From Paenarthrobacter nitroguajacolicus JCM 14115 (GTDB lineage: Bacteria > Actinomycetota > Actinomycetes > Actinomycetales > Micrococcaceae), in contig BBFS01000005.1 in the NCBI GenBank assembly GCA_001313365.1, positions 42,770 through 106,769 on the forward strand: 64,000 bases of DNA, in the 5' to 3' direction. The notes under the pieces were generated by a model. It did no database searches, was not told the DNA's origin, and worked only from the letters and a program-made list of their open reading frames with translations. Made by a program: the position numbers and the translations under genes. Shown here one piece after another: positions 39,929 through 49,734 of the stretch (positions are counted from its first letter, which is position 1; each line of letters opens with the position of its first letter).

Positions 39929-40684
39929 CCGACAATACCTACCATGACATCCCGCCCCCCCGCCCGGAAGCCGTCCGGCACGAGTACCGTCGCGCCGACG
40001 TCGAACATCACGAGGCCAAAGGCTGGACCGCAACGAACTGGCCGCCCGCGTTGCCAGGGAACTCACCAACGGGCAATACGTGAACCTGGGAATCGGGATG
40101 CCCACGCTGATCCCCAACTACATTCCCGATGGTGTGGAGGTCATTCTCCACTCCGAGAACGGGATCCTTGGCGTTGGTCCCTACCCCCGCTGAGGACAGG
40201 GTGGATCCGGACCTCATCAACGCGGGCAAGGAAACGGTCACCACGAATGCGGGGGGGCAGCGTTCTTCGACTCGGCGTCGTCCTTCGGCATGATCCGCGG
40301 CGGGCACGTGGACGTTGCGTCCTGGGCGCCATGGAGGTGGCCGCGAACGGAGACCTTGCCAACTGGATGATTCCCGGCAAGATGGTCAAGGGCATGGGCG
40401 GTGCGATGGACCTGGTGTTCGGCGCCAAGAAAGTCATTGTCATGATGGAACATGTAGACCGCAGCGGCCGGCCGAAAATCGTCCAGGACTGCACGCTCCC
40501 CCCCCTCACAGGTAAAGGCTGCGTGGACCGGATCATCACGGATTTGGCTGTTATCGACGTCGTGAAGGACGAAGGTGACCCGCGCCTTGTCCTCCGTGAG
40601 TTGGCACCCAACGTCACCCTTGAGGACGTCCTGGCTGCTACCGGCGCCGAGCTGTTCGAGGAAGACCAGGAGCTCACAGTATGA
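39925..40684 (+). CDS. 3-oxoacid CoA-transferase subunit B
   Basis: About 250 residues; ATG overlaps the subunit A stop. Marks are [20 protein letters not shown], the catalytic Glu in [42 protein letters not shown] and [19 protein letters not shown]. An unusual N-terminal stretch of about 30 residues ([20 protein letters not shown]) precedes the usual start. Frames change near 40025, 40190, 40258 and 40320. Confidence 0.88.
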
Positions 40685-41169
40685 CGCGGGTGGTTGAGCA
40701 ACGCGGGTTGTACTTCGATGAACTTGAAGAGGGCGTGATTTACGCCCACAAACCAGGCCGCACTGTCACCGAGACTGACAATGTCCTTTTCACCACCATG
40801 ACCATGAACACGCAGGCGCTGCATTTGGACGCGGCCTGGAGCTCCGGGCAGCCGTTCGGCCAGCGCCTGATGAACTCCATGTTCACCCTGTCCACCATGG
40901 TGGGGGGGCAGTCCGTGACCCAGCTGACGCAGGGGACAATCATCGCGCAGCTGGGCTTGACGGATGTCACCTTCCCTCACCCGCTGTATCACGGCGATAC
41001 GCTGTACACGGAAACGGTGATCACGGGAAAACGGTTGTCGTCGTCCCGCCCGGGTCAGGGCGTGGTGACCATGCAGCACACCGGCCGCAATCAGGACGGT
41101 GCAGTGGTGGCTTTGGCAACCCGGACCTGCCTGATGTGGACCAAGGACGCGCACGCCGCGCAGTCCTAG
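40681..41169 (+). CDS. MaoC-family (hot-dog) hydratase
   Basis: Intact 162-residue frame, overlapping subunit B by four bases. MaoC marks are [40 protein letters not shown] and [20 protein letters not shown], with the hot-dog helix and the Asp/His catalytic dyad in [16 protein letters not shown] order. In the matching M. tuberculosis locus the MaoC protein Rv2499c sits beside the CitE-like lyase, and it is the best candidate for hydrating 3-methylglutaconyl-CoA. The role here is inferred from operon order. Confidence 0.85.
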   Translation: MTRVVEQRGLYFDELEEGVIYAHKPGRTVTETDNVLFTTMTMNTQALHLDAAWSSGQPFGQRLMNSMFTLSTMVGGQSVTQLTQGTIIAQLGLTDVTFPHPLYHGDTLYTETVITGKRLSSSRPGQGVVTMQHTGRNQDGAVVALATRTCLMWTKDAHAAQS

Positions 41170-41214
41170 CCCACCATTTCCAAACTCTGTAGGACACCAG
41201 CAGCAAGGACCTCC

Positions 41215-42104
41215 ATGCTTTCTTCCAACGCGACTCCGTTCACCATGGGCCCAGCCTCTTGTTCTGCCCTGCGGACCGTCCGGAGCGTTTCGGCAAGGCC
41301 GCTGATCGATCCGATGCCGTCATCCTGGACCTGGAAGATGCCGTAGCTCCTGCGGACAAGCCGGGGGGGCCCGCGAAGCGATTCTGAAACAGGCGGGTAC
41401 GGGTGGCCTGGAGCCAAGCCGCACCATTGTGCGCGTCAATCCAGTGGGGGGGACGCCCGAGTTCGACCTCGACCTTGAGGCTCTGGCAAGAACGCCCTAC
41501 CGCACGGTGATGCTGGCCAAGGCGGAGACTGCGGAGCAGCTCAGGTCTTTGGAGGGCTATCAGGTCATCGCGCTGTGCGAGACTGCGGCGGGTATCGTCA
41601 ACGCCTCCGCTATCGCCGCCGAACCGAACGTCGTGGGGCTGATGTGGGGGGTGCCGAGGATTTGTTGGCGTCACTGGGTGGTCTCTCCAGCAGGAACGAC
41701 GACGGCGGCTACCGGGCTGTTGCCCTGCACTCCCGGTCCGCTGTACTGCTTGCCGCCAAAGCCGCGGGCAAGGAAGCCGTCGACTCGGTGTATGTGAACA
41801 TCCCGGATCTCGAAGGCCTGTTGCTGAGTCGCGCGACGCCATTTCCAGTGGTTTCGGCGCGAAGGCCTGCATCCATCCGAACCAGGTAGCAGTAGTCCGT
41901 GAGGCTTACGCGCCCACTCCCGAAGTCATAGCCCAGGCCACCGAGCTCCTGGAAGCGGCAGCATCTGCGGGCACGGGAGTGTTCCAGTTCAAGGGCAAGA
42001 TGATCGACGGACCCATTCTCAAGCATGCCGAAGCGACTCTTCGCCGGGCCGGGCACCGCGAGTTGCCAGTTAACACCCATGTTCGGCGAAAACATGGGTG
42101 TTAA
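41215..42104 (+). CDS. CitE-like HpcH/HpaI-family CoA-ester lyase
   Basis: About 295 residues from ATG 41215. Marks are LFCPADRPERFGKAADRSDA, VILDLEDAVAPADKPG, the metal- and CoA-binding VIALCETAAGIVNASAIA, GLMWGAEDLLASLGG and KACIHPNQVAVVREAY. It matches the group containing M. tuberculosis Rv2498c, reported as a beta-hydroxyacyl-CoA lyase acting on (R)-HMG-CoA and (S)-citramalyl-CoA. It probably ends leucine breakdown here in place of a classical HMG-CoA lyase. Frames break near 41265, 41372, 41652 and 41830. The last codons lie inside the terminator. Confidence 0.8.
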
Positions 42105-42108
42105 CTGG
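42066..42108. terminator. Perfect 18-bp inverted repeat between convergent operons
   Basis: The left arm 42066-42083 (CCAGTTAACACCCATGTT) and right arm 42091-42108 are exact complements around a 7-base loop (CGGCGAA). It is much more AT-rich than its surroundings. It ends the rightward leucine operon and the leftward sugar operon and contains the last codons of both genes. Confidence 0.85.
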
Positions 42109-43246
42109 TAACTCGGCGGGCGGCCAGAGCGCTAGGCGCGCGCCGCGTCGTAACCCCCACCAGTTCCGTCAGTTCAACAACGGCAGGTCGGGAGGCAGTG
42201 CTCTTGATCGCGACCGACTGCCTGCTCTTGGCCGATTCCAGCACCGATTCCATGACCTCCAAGGCATGGAAAGCGAGTTGGCCGCCGGCGCGGGGTTCGT
42301 GTCCGGCCGGGGTTGTTGCGAGGTCGGCGATTCCAAAGCCGCGCCTGAATCGACGTAGCCGGCAGAGACGGGGAGCGTCTCCCAATCCTCGGCGCCCAGT
42401 GCGAACAACTGCACATCGCCGTCAAAATAATTGGGGGTCCGGGACGATCAGCGAACCAGTTTCACCGTGGATCTCAATGTTGGGGCTCTTCGTTTTGACG
42501 GCGTCGAAGCTCATGAACAGGGTGGATAGAGCTCCGGACGCATGCACCAGGACTCCGGTGACGTGCGAATCGATATCCACCGGGACTTTTTGGCCTTCCC
42601 CTGGGACCCGACCCGATGGTGCGCTCGCTGCGGGTGTGACTGGCAGCGCCCACCACGGACACCACGGGTCCCAGCAGCGTGACAAGGGCCGAGACGTAGT
42701 AGGGACCCATGTCCAGCAAGGGTCCACCGCCGGGCTGGTAGTAGAAGTCGGGGGGGTTCGGGTGCCAGCGCTCATGACCTGGCGTTGCATGGTGGCAGTA
42801 GCGGAAACGGGTGAGCCGATCAGTCCGTCGTCGATCGCCTTCCGGGCCGTCTGGATGCCGGTACCGAGCACAGTGTCTGGTGCGCAACCAACCACAACGC
42901 CGGCCGCTGCGGCGGCGTCGAGTACTTCCCGGGCCTCCGCGGTGGTGGCAGCCAACGGCTTTTCACCGTAGACGGACTTGCCGGCCGCGATGGCCCTGAG
43001 CGCGATGTCGGCATGCGCTGCGGGAATGGTCAGATTAAGGACGAGGTCAACGTCGTCCGCGGCCAGGAGGTCGTCCACGGTCAGTGCCCGGACGCCGTCG
43101 TATGAGTCCGCGACGGTCTGTGCCCGGGCAGGATCAAGGTCCGCAACCGCCACGAGGTTAATGGAATCCAGCCGGCGGAAGTTGGCCAGGTACTGGGCGA
43201 TGATGGCACCGCAGCCGATGACCCCTACATTTAGCGGCTTGCCCAC
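42101..43246 (-). CDS. Gfo/Idh/MocA-family oxidoreductase (second)
   Basis: About 380 residues from GTG 43246, which lies inside the end of the ThuA gene. The NAD-binding start is [20 protein letters not shown]; the catalytic Lys sits in [20 protein letters not shown]. The C-terminal beta-sheet domain has [20 protein letters not shown] and [16 protein letters not shown]. Such enzymes oxidise or reduce sugars and inositols, often at C3. Frames change near 42750, 42600, 42430 and 42345. The last gene of the sugar operon. Confidence 0.85.
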
Positions 43247-43948
43247 AGCATGCCCCTTTCGATGATGGTGCGGACGTTGCTGTCCTGGAGAATTTCCACG
43301 CGGTGGCCTGGGGGGGTGCAGACAAAGATCTTGCCTTTGCCCCCACTGACGGGTCCAGATGGCTGGTGAGGTGACTTCGCGGTTCCACGGGTCCCACTCG
43401 CGGACTTTCTGGGTGGTAGTGGCCAGGACGTCGATGTAGTCGTCGGACAGGACCCAGTACTGTTCCGTGACGAGGTCGAAGTCACCGATTCCCTGCGTGA
43501 TGGGGGGGTGCTCGGAGGCTGCGGGCAGCATGTTGACGGTGTAGGGGACGTAGTTGTCTGACTGCTCGCCGATCCGCTCGTCAGCGTGTTTGCCGGGGGG
43601 GTGGCAGGCGAACTGGCCGCCGATCAGGTGCAGGTAGTCGGAGTTGTTGCGGTAGGAATCGGCGATCCCGCCGTGCCAGCCGGCCAGTCCGGTGCCGTTT
43701 TCGACCGCAGCGCGCAGGCCCTCGAACTCATCCTTCTCAATGGTGGTCATGGTCATGCATTGCACGATCAGGTCCACGGTGGCCATATATTCGGGGGGGT
43801 CGGCGTAGATCTTGGGGGGGGATTCCTCCACGCGGACGTCGTAGCCGTTGTCCTTCAGGTACGGAATGAACAGCTCTGTGGCTTCCACCGGTTGGTGTCC
43901 ATCCCAGCCGCCGCGAACCACCAGCGCTGTCTTGTTGTTGCTTGTCAT
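43231..43948 (-). CDS. ThuA-domain protein (trehalose utilisation type)
   Basis: About 238 residues from ATG 43948. ThuA marks are KTALVVRGGWDGHQPVEATE, GTGLAGWHGGIADSYRNNSD, LIGGQFACHPPG and YWVLSDDYIDVLATT; the fold is a class I glutamine amidotransferase-like flavodoxin type. In rhizobia ThuA works with the Gfo/Idh enzyme ThuB on keto-disaccharides. Between two Gfo/Idh genes here, it likely acts on a keto-sugar. Frames break near 43340 and 43310. Confidence 0.85.
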
Positions 43949-43959
43949 GTTGCTTCCTT

Positions 43960-45180
43960 TCAGACGTTCTGCCAGCGGCTTGCGTTATCGGCGCTGGCCT
44001 CGACGGCGGCCAGCACCTTTTGCACCTGTAAGGCGTCAGCGAACGACGGCGTGGGCTGCTCTCCTGCGCCGATGGCGGTCACGAGGTCCACCACCTGATG
44101 CGTGAAGCCGTGCTCATAGCCGAGGCCGTGACCGGTGGGCCACCAGTTGGCGGTGTAGGGGTGGGACGGTTCGGTGACAATGATTTTCCGGAAGCCTGCG
44201 TCGGGTTCCAGGGAGGAATCGTAGAACTGCAGGGAGTTCATGTCCTCGAAGTCGAAGGAAATGGACCCGTGGTGCCGTTGAGTTCCAGGCGCATGGCGTT
44301 CTTGCGTCCCAAAGCAAAACGGGTGGCTTCGAAAATTCCGATGGGTCCGGAGACGCCGCTGCGGAGTAAGCCTGAATCAGCGCCGTCGTCGTGCGTTGGC
44401 TCAAAGCGGGCGGTGAACAGCGCCGCATCGTCCACGGTCACCGGACCGCGTGGACCGCCCGCGCCACCGTGACCACCAAGGCCCACAAAGTCGCCGCCCA
44501 CCGGGCGCTCCTTCACGAACGTCTCCAGTAGCGCCGAGACTCCGGTGATGTTGAGTCCGGTGATCCATTGCGCGGCGTCGATGCTGTGCGCGCCGATGTC
44601 ACCCAGGATCCGGACCCGGACTTGGACTTGTCCAGCCGCCACGTCAGCGGAGCATCCGCATCGCTGAGCCAGTCCTGAAGGTACTGGGCGCGGACATGGC
44701 GGATCTCGCCCAAGCGACCGTCATCCACCATCCGCTTGGCCAATGCCAGGGCAGGCGTGCGTCGGTAACTGAAGCCGCACATGGAGAACACCCCCCCGCG
44801 TTCGGCAGCTGCCTGGGCTACCAGGGTCATCTTTTCGGCTTCCTCCACTGAGTTGGCCAATGGCTTTTCGCACAGGACGTGCTTGCCGGCTTCGAGCGCT
44901 GCGATGGCTATCTCCGCATGGGTGTTGCCCGGAGTGCAGATGTCAATCAGATCGATATCGTCGCGCTCAATGAGGCGGCGCCAGTCTGTCTCGGTGGAGG
45001 CCCAGCCGTACTTGTTGGCCGCCGCCCGTACACCTTCCTCGTTCCGGCCCGCCACGGCGGTCAATTCAGGAGCGAGCGGGAGGTCGAAGAAACGGGGCGC
45101 GGTCCTCCATGCATGGGAGTGGGCGGCGCCCATGAACGCATAGCCCACCATGCCGACACGCAGGTTTGAGGGTCTGTCAT
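43960..45180 (-). CDS. Gfo/Idh/MocA-family oxidoreductase (first)
   Basis: About 405 residues. NAD-binding motif VGMVGYAFMGAAHSHAWRTA, then DICTPGNTHAEIAIAALEAG, the catalytic Lys in HVLCEKPLANSVEEA and the DIGAHSIDAAQWITG metal-like block. ATG 45180 is preferred (AAAGGA upstream) but needs one added C near 45171 to join MTDPSNLRVGMV; the frame as written starts at 45151. A further break lies near 44625 and one near 44265. Belongs to the sugar import operon. Confidence 0.85.
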
Positions 45181-45192
45181 TGGAAGTCCTTT

Positions 45193-46098
45193 CTACTTGC
45201 TGAAGCCTGCAGTCAGGCCGCTGAGCAACTGCCGCCGTGCCACTACGTAAATCACCAGCAGCGGGAGCGTAGCCAGTACGACGGAGGCGAGTACCGCCGG
45301 GATGTTGACGCTGAACTCACCTTGGAAGGTCCACAGCGAAAGCGGCAGAACCCGGGTGTCCGGGCTTTGCGTAAGAATGAGCGGGAACAGGAAGCCGTTC
45401 CACACATGGAGTGCGTTGTAGATGCCAACCGTGATGACGGCAGGTTTGGTCATCGGCAAAGCGAGGCGCCACATCATGGCCCAGTCAGAGCACCCGTCCA
45501 GCCGCATCGACTCAAACAGTTCTTTGGGCACATCCCGCATGAAGTTGGACAGGATCAGCACGGACACGGGGGATCGCGAACGCAATGGAGGCAGGATCAG
45601 CGCCAACAAGGTGTCGTACATATGGGCCTTGGTGATCATCCAATAGATCGGGATGATCGTGGCGTGCAGCGGAATGGCCAGGCCCAGGAGGAAAACGTTA
45701 TTGGTCCAGCTGAGGAACTTTCCCTTGCCCCTAACAATGGCGTAGGCGGCCATGAAAGCGACGAACAGTGCCGGAACCACACTGCCAACCGTGACGATGA
45801 GGCTGTTGGTGAAGTACTTGGCGAAGTCGTTTTCCAGGACGAGCTTGTAGTTGTCCAGGGTTGGCTCTGAAGGTGGCAGCATCGGGTTTGACGTGAAGAA
45901 CCCTGCCTGGTTCTTCAGGCTGGTAATCACTACGTAGTACACAGGCACGATGATGATCGCCAGCCAGAGCCAGCCGCCCAGGCCGCCCAGGATATTTGGC
46001 CGCGAACGGCCAAGCTTCGGGGGGGGACGACGGCGGATGGTCGCCGGTTCAGGCAGCGTTGCCGGTGCTGTGGGGGGGAGTTGGGTGGTGGAAGCCAT
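45193..46098 (-). CDS. Carbohydrate ABC transporter permease (MalG-like)
   Basis: Intact frame of 301 residues. Six membrane segments, the first at GWLWLAIIIVPVYYVVITSL. The ATPase-contact loop (EAA motif) is VPKELFESMRLDGCSDWAMMWRLALP with the conserved Gly. The C-terminus LPLLVIYVVARRQLLSGLTAG with GLTAGAVK-like ending is classical for MalG-type proteins. Partner of the MalF-like gene upstream, overlapping it by one base. Confidence 0.92.
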   Translation of the reverse strand: MASTTQLPPTAPATLPEPATIRRRPPPKLGRSRPNILGGLGGWLWLAIIIVPVYYVVITSLKNQAGFFTSNPMLPPSEPTLDNYKLVLENDFAKYFTNSLIVTVGSVVPALFVAFMAAYAIVRGKGKFLSWTNNVFLLGLAIPLHATIIPIYWMITKAHMYDTLLALILPPLRSRSPVSVLILSNFMRDVPKELFESMRLDGCSDWAMMWRLALPMTKPAVITVGIYNALHVWNGFLFPLILTQSPDTRVLPLSLWTFQGEFSVNIPAVLASVVLATLPLLVIYVVARRQLLSGLTAGFSK

Positions 46099-47036
46099 TA
46101 CGCACCTTCCAGTTGGCTGGCGTTGCGGTTCTTGCCGCCGAGTCGTTGAAGGAACAGTGCCAAGGCCAGACCGATGACAACGAGGATGACGCCCAGGGCG
46201 CTCGCCGCTCCCATGTCGTTCGCTTTGAAGCCCGTGAGGTACATGTGCAGGGGCAGGAGCCTGGTGGAGTAACCCGGCCCGCCGGCAGTCAGCACGAAGA
46301 TCAGGTCGAAGTAGGCCAGGGAGCCCACCACCATGAGGGTGGAGGAGGTGATCATGGTGTACTTCAACTGCGGCAGGGTGATGTTGAAGAACTGCTGGAC
46401 ACGGCCGGCGCCGTCGATCTGCGCAGCCTCATACAGCGAGGCAGGAATCTGCCGTACGCCGCCTTGGTAAATCAGGGTGTGGAACGGCACGAACTGCCAG
46501 GCGATGACGAACACCACCACAAACAGCACCAGATCCGAGTTGCCCAGCCAGTCCTGGGCGAGGAACGGAAGACCCAGGCCGGGCCCGAGTCCGAAGTTCG
46601 GATCCAGCAGCGCTTTGAAGGCTATGGCCACGGCGCAGAGGAGAGCAGCAGCGGCACGAAGTAGAGGACGGCCAGTGCCGCGCGGTACTTCTGGTTGGCC
46701 GCAGTGAATACGCCGAGCAAAAGACTGATGGGTGCTTGGACAATGAAGGAGAAAAACATGATCTTGGCCGTCACCAACAAAGCGTTGCCCGTGACGGGAT
46801 CGGCCAGGACGGTGTTCCAACTGGACAGGCCGTCGAGCTTGATCTCGCCGAGCCCGTCCCAGCGGGTGAAGCTAAGGAACAGGACTCCCAGGAGCGGGAG
46901 GATGGCGAAGAGCATGAAGAACGCGAGCGCCGGTACGGCCAGCCACCCCCGACGGACCCTTTTCCAGGGTCCGTCGGGTGCCTGTGGCGCGATCCGCGCC
47001 CACTGACCGTTGTGGAGTGGTGGTAGTTACGGACAC
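46098..47036 (-). CDS. Carbohydrate ABC transporter permease (MalF-like)
   Basis: About 312 residues from GTG 47036, just after the binding-protein stop (GGGAAG in front). N-terminal region then FFMLFAILPLLGVLFLSFTRWDG, QAPISLLLGVFTAANQKYRA and the EAA loop ASLYEAAQIDGAGRVQQFFN-ITLPQLKY. Forms the membrane channel with the MalG-like subunit. Frames break near 47010 and 46640. Confidence 0.88.
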
Positions 47037-47040
47037 CGTG

Positions 47041-48373
47041 TTACTTCCCGATCGTCGCGTTCATGGTGGAAGCGAACTGCTCCGGAGTGATCTTCTTCAG
47101 GAAGATCTGGTCGAGGTTGGCCAGCATGGCATCTCCCTGCGCGGGGCTGAGCGCCTGGTCCCACGACAGGGTGAAGTCCGGGGGGGCGTCCTTGGCCAGG
47201 CCATAGACGTAGCTCAGGAAGTCCTTGTCGGGGGGGAGGCAGCGAGCTTGTCTTCGATGCCGGTGACCACAGGGACAGCTCCTGAGTCGATCAGGCTTTG
47301 AACGTTCTCATCCGTGAACATTCCGTCTTTGACGTATTCCAGCGCTGTCTTCTTCTGGTCCTCGGTGGCCTTGGAGGATACGGACCAGAAGTTGGACGGG
47401 TTACCCACAACGTTCGCAGGGTCACCCTTGCCGCCCTCAACGGTGGGGGGGAAGGGGGGGACGTATCCGAGCTTGCCGCTGGAGACGAAGTCGGCGGCGT
47501 CCTTCTTCATGCCTTGGTAGATCCAGCTGCCCTGCAGGATCATGGCGGCCTTGCCTGTGTACAGCAGCGCCTGGTCCGCGTTGCTGTCGGCGGCAATGGA
47601 GGAGAATCCGTTGATGAAGCCGCCGGCGTCTACCAGTTCCTGGATCTTGGTCAGGGCCTCGATCACGGCGGGGTGGGACCACGCTTCCGGTTTGTTGGCG
47701 GCGATGTTGGCGAACACTTCGGGGCCGCCGATACGGTCTACAAGGTATTCAAGCCACATCAGGTCCGGCCATTTGGACTGGCCGCCCAGGGAGAAGGGTG
47801 CCACGCCGGCTTCCTTGAACTTGGGCACCAGCGCCATGAGCTCATCCAGGTCTTGGGCGCAACAGCCCGATCTTGTCGAAGACTTCCTTGTTGTAGTAGA
47901 GCACTACGGGCTGCACCTTGTTGTTGGGCAGTGCATAAGTCTTTCCGTCGATCACGCCGCTTTCGAGGATGGAGGGAAGGTAGCGGCTCTGGACGTCCGG
48001 GTTCTCTTTAAGGAATCCCGTCAGGTCGTCCACTTGGCCGGCATCGACGTAGGACTTGAGGACCCCTCCGCCCCCATCCGTAAACCAGTGTGGGTCCTTG
48101 ACCGGCACCGACGGCGGTGCGGACCTTGGTCTTGTAGGCATCGTTGGCGAAGAAGTCGAGCTTGATGGCGGAGTCCGGGTGTGACTTGTTCCAGGAGTCA
48201 ATGGATGCTTGGAACACGGGCTGGTCACCACCGGTGAGTCCCCCCCACATGGTTGCTGAGTCCGCCGAGGCTCCTGTTCCGGCCGGGCCCGAGGACCCGC
48301 AGGCTACGAGCGCGATCGACATAGCGGCTGCAGAAACGGCCATTCCGGCGGTGCGCAACTTGAGATTATTCAT
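47041..48373 (-). CDS. Extracellular sugar-binding lipoprotein
   Basis: About 440 residues from ATG 48373. Lipoprotein signal: MNNLKLRTAGMAVSAAAMS then lipobox LVAC. The mature part has typical family-1 solute-binding features: TLVYGWGGGVLKSYVDAGQV, IDGKTYALPNNKVQPVVLYY, NKEVFDKIGL and GSWIYQGMKKDAADF. It delivers the sugar to the two permeases. Frames break near 48235, 48090, 47860, 47455 and 47235. No ATPase gene is in the operon. Confidence 0.88.
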
Positions 48374-48488
48374 GTGCAGTTTCCATTCGTCCTTCGGGCT
48401 CGACGCTGATTGCCCGGTGTGCGTGTAAAAAGCCACACTCCGCGGTGAGGGGGGGATCGACTGCGACCACCCGCATCCAATGATATTT

Positions 48489-48500
48489 CGAAATATTTCG
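48489..48500. promoter_or_regulatory. LacI operator, copy 1 (binding-protein side)
   Basis: CGAAATATTTCG is a perfect 12-bp palindrome. This copy lies 116 bases upstream of the binding-protein start, with a further TATTTCGAA overlapping on its left. The same 12-mer occurs before the lacI-type gene, as expected for one repressor controlling both sides. Confidence 0.7.
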
Positions 48501-48633
48501 AACATCCTTTCGGAAGTGCCCACCAAATTTAGCCGTGACCCGCATCACCGTCAAGGGCTATCTGCCTCCGGATTTAGACGAATGTTAGCTTCAATTGACG
48601 GATATCGTTGCGATCCCGCACACTGTAAACGTC

Positions 48634-48645
48634 CGAAATATTTCG
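48634..48645. promoter_or_regulatory. LacI operator, copy 2 (regulator side)
   Basis: Exact second copy of CGAAATATTTCG, 14 bases upstream of the regulator GTG start and 145 bases from copy 1. It overlaps the region just before the AGGAG ribosome site, so binding would block the regulator's own expression. Confidence 0.7.
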
Positions 48646-48659
48646 AAAACAGGAGCATT

Positions 48660-49734
48660 GTGGAACGAGATCTCCGCCCGTCCAAGCTCACCCTTGCAGC
48701 GGTGGCAGCCGAGGTAGGTGTCTCCGCGCCCACTGTTTCCAAGGTGGTCAATGGCCGTGAGGACGTGGCAGAAGCCACCCGGGCCAGGGTTTTGGCCGCT
48801 TTGCAGCGCACTGGCTACAAATCGCCGCTGCAACGCAAGAGCATCCCCGAACATCGTGCAGTGGAAGTCGTCTTCGATTCCTTGAATTCCGCTTACGGGG
48901 GGGTGGAAGTCCTTAACGGGGTAATGGAGCACGCGGCAGTTTCGGACATGGAGGTTATCCTCTCCATCACCGGAAGGCAGGCGGGCTCGCCACTTGGGCC
49001 GGAGGAACGGGCGCAGCGCCTGATTGACGAAGGCCGTGCCGGCATGATCGTGGTGACCTCCGCTTTCGGTGCCGCTCAGTTGGAGCCTTCAAGCGGCGCC
49101 AGATCCCCCCCATCGTGGTGGTGGATCCGCTCAATCCGCCACCAGCTGACGTCTTCAGTGTTGGGGCCAGCAATTGGGCCGGCGGCAAGGCTGCGGCAAC
49201 ACACCTGCTGGAGTTGGGGCATCGAAGAATTGCTACATCGGCGGTCCATCCACTGCGGAGTGCAGCCAAGCCCGCCTGCACGGTTACATGGCTGCCCTGA
49301 TGGCGGAGGGAGTGGCCGTGGACCACGAGTACGTTTCCGATGGTCCCTTCAAGCCGGAAAACGGGGGTGCGAGCCATGAAGGCCCTCTTGGCGCTCGACA
49401 ATCCACCCACGGCGATCTTTGCCGGCAGCGACAGCATCGCGCTGGGGGGGTGCTCGCTGAAGCGCGGCGTCAGAACGTGCGCATTCCCGAGGAAATGAGC
49501 CTGGTCGGCTTTGACGGCACCCACCAAGCCGAGGAATCAGTGCCTCCGCTGACGTCAGTGTCCCAACCTTTGCAAGAGATGGGAAGGTCGGCACTGAGCT
49601 TTATCCTCCGACAGAAAAATGGCGAGGAAATCGACTCGCGACGAGTGGAGTTGGCTACGCACCTTGTTGTCCGCGAGTCCACCGCTCCACCGCGGGCGTC
49701 GAACGCTAGGGCAGCCGCCGCCGTCGAGGACTAA
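48660..49734 (+). CDS. LacI-family transcriptional regulator
   Basis: About 357 residues from GTG 48660, with AGGAG in front. HTH: LTLAAVAAEVGVSAPTVSKV followed by the hinge helix VNGREDVAEATRARVLAALQ. The sugar-binding core has MIVVTSAFGAAQLE, IPIVVVDPLNPP, VGASNWAGGKAAATHLLELG and IFAGSDSIALGVLAEARRQN. Divergent from the sugar import operon and flanked by twin operators, it is almost certainly its local repressor. Frames break near 49100, 49228, 49370, and 49447. Confidence 0.9.

Noticed and set aside
45166..45870. Long rightward open frame opposite the MalG-like permease
   Set aside because: It has the skewed composition (Gln, His, Arg, Asp) of a frame opposite a membrane protein and no known domain. 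The minus-strand permease explains the sequence.
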